Below, piece by piece: positions 61,436-64,000 of a stretch of 64,000 nucleotides of DNA (position 1 is the stretch's first letter; each line of letters starts with the position of its first letter). This stretch comes from Palsa-513 sp050010595. GTDB taxonomy: Bacteria > Actinomycetota > Thermoleophilia > Solirubrobacterales > Solirubrobacteraceae. A program made the position numbers and the translations under genes. The DNA is taken from contig JBEKKS010000003.1 of assembly GCA_050010595.1 (NCBI GenBank), positions 243,886 to 307,885 of the forward strand, in the 5' to 3' direction. The notes under the pieces were generated by a model. The model made no database searches. It was not told the DNA's origin and saw nothing but the letters and a program-made list of their open reading frames with translations.

Positions 61436-63049
61436 GTGACGAGCGGTGATCACGAGCCTCCGATGAGCGCCAGGTTGCGTGGGCTACCGGCAGCCGAGCA
61501 GACCCTGCCGGCACTGCTCGAGCGGCAGGCAGCGGCGCACGGAGCCAGGCCTTTCGTCACGAGCACAGGCGGCGAGACGCGCAGCTACGCCGAGCTGCGC
61601 GAGGCTGCGGCTACCTGGGGCGGCATGCTTCACGCCGCCGGGATCGCGCGCGGCGACCGCGTCGCGACGATCGCCGGGAACTCGCTCGAGCTCGTCGAGC
61701 TGCTGCTCGGGTGCGCCTGGATCGGCGCGATCGCCGTGCCGCTCGACACAGCGCTGCGCGGCGCGGCGCTGGCGCAGGCGCTCGCCGGCGCCGGCGTCCG
61801 GGCGCTGTTGATCGAGACCGAGCACCTCGATGCGCTCGCACGCGTCCCGCCACCGGCGAGCCTCCAGCACGTCTGGCTGCTCGATCGTGAACGACCGCAC
61901 CGTGCACACGGCTACCTTTGCGAGCCATTGCCGGCGCTCGACGAGCGCGTCGCTGCGGCCGCCGTCCGCCCCGGCGACACGTTCGCGATCTTCTACGGCG
62001 CCGGCGGCGGTGGCGTCTGTTGCCCGCACGCTCAGCTCTACTGGTGGGGCCTGCTAGACAGCGAGCTGCTCGCCGTGGATGTCGACGAGGTCTGCTTCAC
62101 GACGCTTCCGCTGTTTCGCGCGGAGACGATCGCGAGCCTCTGCACAGCGCTGGTCGCGGGCGCCTCCTGGGTCTGTGCGCCGCGCTTCGCTCCATCGCGA
62201 TACTGGCGACTGGCAGCCGAGCACGGGGCGACCCGCGCGTACCTGCCAGGCGGGATGACGGCGGCACTGCTCGCCCAACCGCGATCCCGCGATGACAAGG
62301 CTCATTCGGTGGCGCTCGGCCTCGCCCACGGGGCGGCTGAGGGAAGCGATGAGTCGTTCCGCCGGCGTTATGGAGTCGCGTTGCGCGATGGCTACCGCTC
62401 CACGCCGACCGGTCGCGTGACGGGTGTTCCCGGCGACCCGCTGCGCCCCGGCACGGTCGGCCGTGCGCTCCCCGAATTCGAGCTCGCGATCGTCGACCCG
62501 GACGACGTGCAACTTGCGGATGGCGAAGCCGGCGAGCTGGTGCTGCGCCCGCGCGAGCCGAACGCGATCGCCACGGGTTACTTCCGCATGGCTGAGGCAA
62601 CCGCCAGCGCGTGGCGCAATCTCTGGTTTCACACCGGGCAGCGTGCCGTTCGCGATCCCGACGGCTTCTTCAAGCTCGTCGAGCCGCCTGCCGAGACGAT
62701 CAACAGGCGCGGCGGCGGGAACGTCGCGAGCGACGAGGTCGAGCGCGTGCTCGCTGCGCACCCGGATATCGTCGCCGCCGCCGTCTTCGCCGTCCCGTCC
62801 GAGCTCGGCGGCGAGGACGTGATGGCGACGATCGTGCTCGGCCCGGGCCGCGAGCTCGACCCAGTCGACCTGATCGAGTTCTGCCGCCCGCGCCTCGCCG
62901 CAGGCGCCCTCCCGCGCTATCTCGAGGTCACGCGCGAGCTACCGCTCTCAGGCGAAGGCTCCGTCAGACGGGACGTGCTGCGCGAGCGCGGCGTCCGCGC
63001 CGGAACATGGGACCGCGAGCATGCCACCAAGCGGCTGGCGCGCCACTAG
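61436..63049 (+). CDS. AMP-binding (acyl-CoA synthetase-like) protein lacking core catalytic motifs
   Basis: GTG 61436 gives 537 residues; ATG 61463 is an alternative. The ANL fold is clear: LPALLERQAAAHGARPF, GDRVATIAGNSLELVELLLG and a C-terminal domain with ASDEVERVLAAHPDI. However, the A3 phosphate loop (TSGTTGxPK) is replaced by YGAGGGGVCCPHAQ, the A7 aspartate (TGD) by HTGQ, and the A10 lysine (PxxxTGK) by LSGEGSVRRD. These changes should abolish adenylation. It may be a regulatory pseudoenzyme or bind a CoA/ligand without activating it. Confidence 0.82.
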   Translation: MTSGDHEPPMSARLRGLPAAEQTLPALLERQAAAHGARPFVTSTGGETRSYAELREAAATWGGMLHAAGIARGDRVATIAGNSLELVELLLGCAWIGAIAVPLDTALRGAALAQALAGAGVRALLIETEHLDALARVPPPASLQHVWLLDRERPHRAHGYLCEPLPALDERVAAAAVRPGDTFAIFYGAGGGGVCCPHAQLYWWGLLDSELLAVDVDEVCFTTLPLFRAETIASLCTALVAGASWVCAPRFAPSRYWRLAAEHGATRAYLPGGMTAALLAQPRSRDDKAHSVALGLAHGAAEGSDESFRRRYGVALRDGYRSTPTGRVTGVPGDPLRPGTVGRALPEFELAIVDPDDVQLADGEAGELVLRPREPNAIATGYFRMAEATASAWRNLWFHTGQRAVRDPDGFFKLVEPPAETINRRGGGNVASDEVERVLAAHPDIVAAAVFAVPSELGGEDVMATIVLGPGRELDPVDLIEFCRPRLAAGALPRYLEVTRELPLSGEGSVRRDVLRERGVRAGTWDREHATKRLARH

Positions 63050-63078
63050 AGCCGGTCTTCGCGCTGCGCAAACGCGGC

Positions 63079-63879
63079 TCAGGCGTACTCGTCGATTGCA
63101 ACGCCACCGCTGACCCCGTCGGCGATCGTGCTGCCGTACCCCGTCTCCGCAGGGCTGCTGAGCAGCTGGCTCAGCTCATCCCCTGACGAGAGGGCCTCCA
63201 GCAACGTGCTGCTGTCGACGCCTGTCGCGCTCGCGAGCGAGTCGAGGTTGCTTGACGCCGTCGTGCCTGACGTAGACGGAGAAGCCCCGTTGATGATGTT
63301 GGTCGCCATCTGCTGAAGCTGGTCCGAAGAGAGGGTCGGAGCGCCCTGCGGAGCATCCGCCTGCAGGTCGGCCTCGACGCTCGAGAGCAGGTCGCTGCTC
63401 GAGACGCCCTTCTCCTGTGCCAGCTGCGCCAGTGTCGTACCCGACTGCAGGTCCGAGCTGAGCGTGCTGCTCGAGACGCCGAGGAGCTGCGCCGTGTTCG
63501 TAAGCGACGGGGCTGATTGCCCAGCGGCCCCGGACGAAGCGCCCTGACCACCAGCCGACCCATCCGGCGGGGTGCCATTGATGATGCTCGTCGCCATCTG
63601 TTCGAGCTGATCCGAGGACAAGCTCGAGGCGCCCTGCGGCGCGCTCGCTTGCAGGTCTGCCTCGACGCTCGATAGCAGTTGGCTGCTCGAGACGCCCTTC
63701 TCCTGTGCCAGCTGTGCCAGCGTCGTGCCGGACCGTAGGTCCGAGCTGAGCGCGCTACTCGAGAGGCCGAGGAGCTGCGCCGTGTTCGTAAGCGATGGCT
63801 GTGTCCGCTGCGTGCTGCTGCTGTCGGCGAGCTGCCACAGCGACGTGCTGCTGCTGATGGCCTCGATCGTCATCCGCAA
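63079..63879 (-). CDS. Internally duplicated Ser/Gln-rich protein, possible flagellar regulon member
   Basis: This 266-residue protein (ATG 63879, with GAAAGGA upstream) contains two near-identical modules of about 80 residues. Each begins LTNTAQLLG, continues SGTTLAQLAQEKGVSSS and LLSSVEADLQA, and ends QMAT.IINGT. A third, partial and diverged module follows (LASATGVDSSTLLEAL). No signal peptide or membrane helix is seen. The modules are helical and resemble repeats in uncharacterised actinobacterial proteins. A sigma-28-like promoter lies upstream. The function is unknown. Confidence 0.72.
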   Translation of the reverse strand: MRMTIEAISSSTSLWQLADSSSTQRTQPSLTNTAQLLGLSSSALSSDLRSGTTLAQLAQEKGVSSSQLLSSVEADLQASAPQGASSLSSDQLEQMATSIINGTPPDGSAGGQGASSGAAGQSAPSLTNTAQLLGVSSSTLSSDLQSGTTLAQLAQEKGVSSSDLLSSVEADLQADAPQGAPTLSSDQLQQMATNIINGASPSTSGTTASSNLDSLASATGVDSSTLLEALSSGDELSQLLSSPAETGYGSTIADGVSGGVAIDEYA

Positions 63880-63909
63880 TCCTTTCCGAGGGGTGGATCT
63901 CGGCCGACG

Positions 63910-63936
63910 TGATCGGCGGAGCTCCGTCCCGCTTGA
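63910..63936 (-). promoter_or_regulatory. Sigma-28 (FliA)-like promoter
   Basis: On the minus strand TCAAG (63932-63936), a 14-nt spacer and GCCGATCA (63910-63917) match the flagellar sigma-28 pattern TCAAG-N14/15-GCCGATAA, apart from the C at position 7 of the -10 element. It lies 31 nt upstream of the duplicated-repeat gene. Confidence 0.5.
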
Positions 63937-64000
63937 CGATTTCTCAGCTATTCACAGCGCGCCTTTAGGCACGAGCGGAGGTGCATGGGTCGCGTCGCCG

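Noticed and set aside
63366..63800. Repeats considered as a possible CRISPR-like array
   Set aside because: The repeats are two long in-frame coding modules (protein duplication), not short regularly spaced repeats with unique spacers.

Overview
The window is GC-rich DNA (roughly two thirds G+C by eye) from an actinobacterium. The gene content (NhaA fused to a DsbA-like domain, LtrA, DUF2510, DUF4232, many GTG starts, several leaderless promoters) suggests class Thermoleophilia, order Solirubrobacterales (Conexibacter/Solirubrobacter-like). That assignment is inference, since no rRNA or marker gene is present. A tRNA-Arg(ACG) and tadA, whose product normally edits that anticodon, both lie here.

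Layout. 1-2.2 kb: the start of a PPK2 kinase, a small zinc-ribbon protein and a K+ channel with RCK domains. 2.2-20.4 kb: an integrated mobile element in the 3' end of the tRNA-Arg gene, bounded by 44-bp identical direct repeats at 2265-2308 and 20353-20396. It carries a frameshifted tyrosine integrase, an AbiE-like nucleotidyltransferase pair, an orphan AbiEi, an HNH nuclease divergent from a PLD/SF2-helicase/DUF3427 protein, and an Mrr-like membrane nuclease. It also carries a ubiquitin-like conjugation operon (UBL, E2, JAB-E1 fusion and a new 52-residue proline-rich protein) divergent from an XRE-ImmA/IrrE regulator. A Clp-fold protease with a small partner, a Pin-type recombinase and a PD-(D/E)XK-like protein complete the cargo. 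This is a defence island. The JAB-E1 gene is broken by a frameshift exactly at its zinc-binding region. To the right of attR lie relics of a second, related element.

20.4-33 kb: several regulator-target pairs with recognisable operators: a MarR-type gene with an MFS transporter and a PEBP gene, TetR with a peroxiredoxin, an OmpR-type two-component system opposite a CHRD/molybdopterin-oxidase/cytochrome b operon, and TetR with an aldo-keto reductase. An LtrA membrane protein sits among them. 32.5-41.6 kb: a LacI-controlled operon for arabinose- and galactose-containing polysaccharide (substrate-binding protein, two permeases, GH42, ATPase, GH51), with a perfect LacI operator and a strong hairpin over the first permease start.

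41.6-54 kb: secreted and membrane proteins, a FrnE-like DsbA protein, a chimeric pseudogene, a STAS protein, an ECF sigma factor with a C-terminal SnoaL-like domain, a glycerophosphodiesterase, a four-gene ABC importer, NDH-2 and NhaA-DsbA. 54-64 kb: a Crp/Fnr regulator, large secreted proteins (beta-helix/IPT, GH26-like, DUF4232, subtilase), UspA, TadA, an AMP-binding family protein lacking key catalytic residues, and an internally duplicated protein preceded by a sigma-28-like (FliA) promoter. No CRISPR array, rRNA or replication origin was seen.
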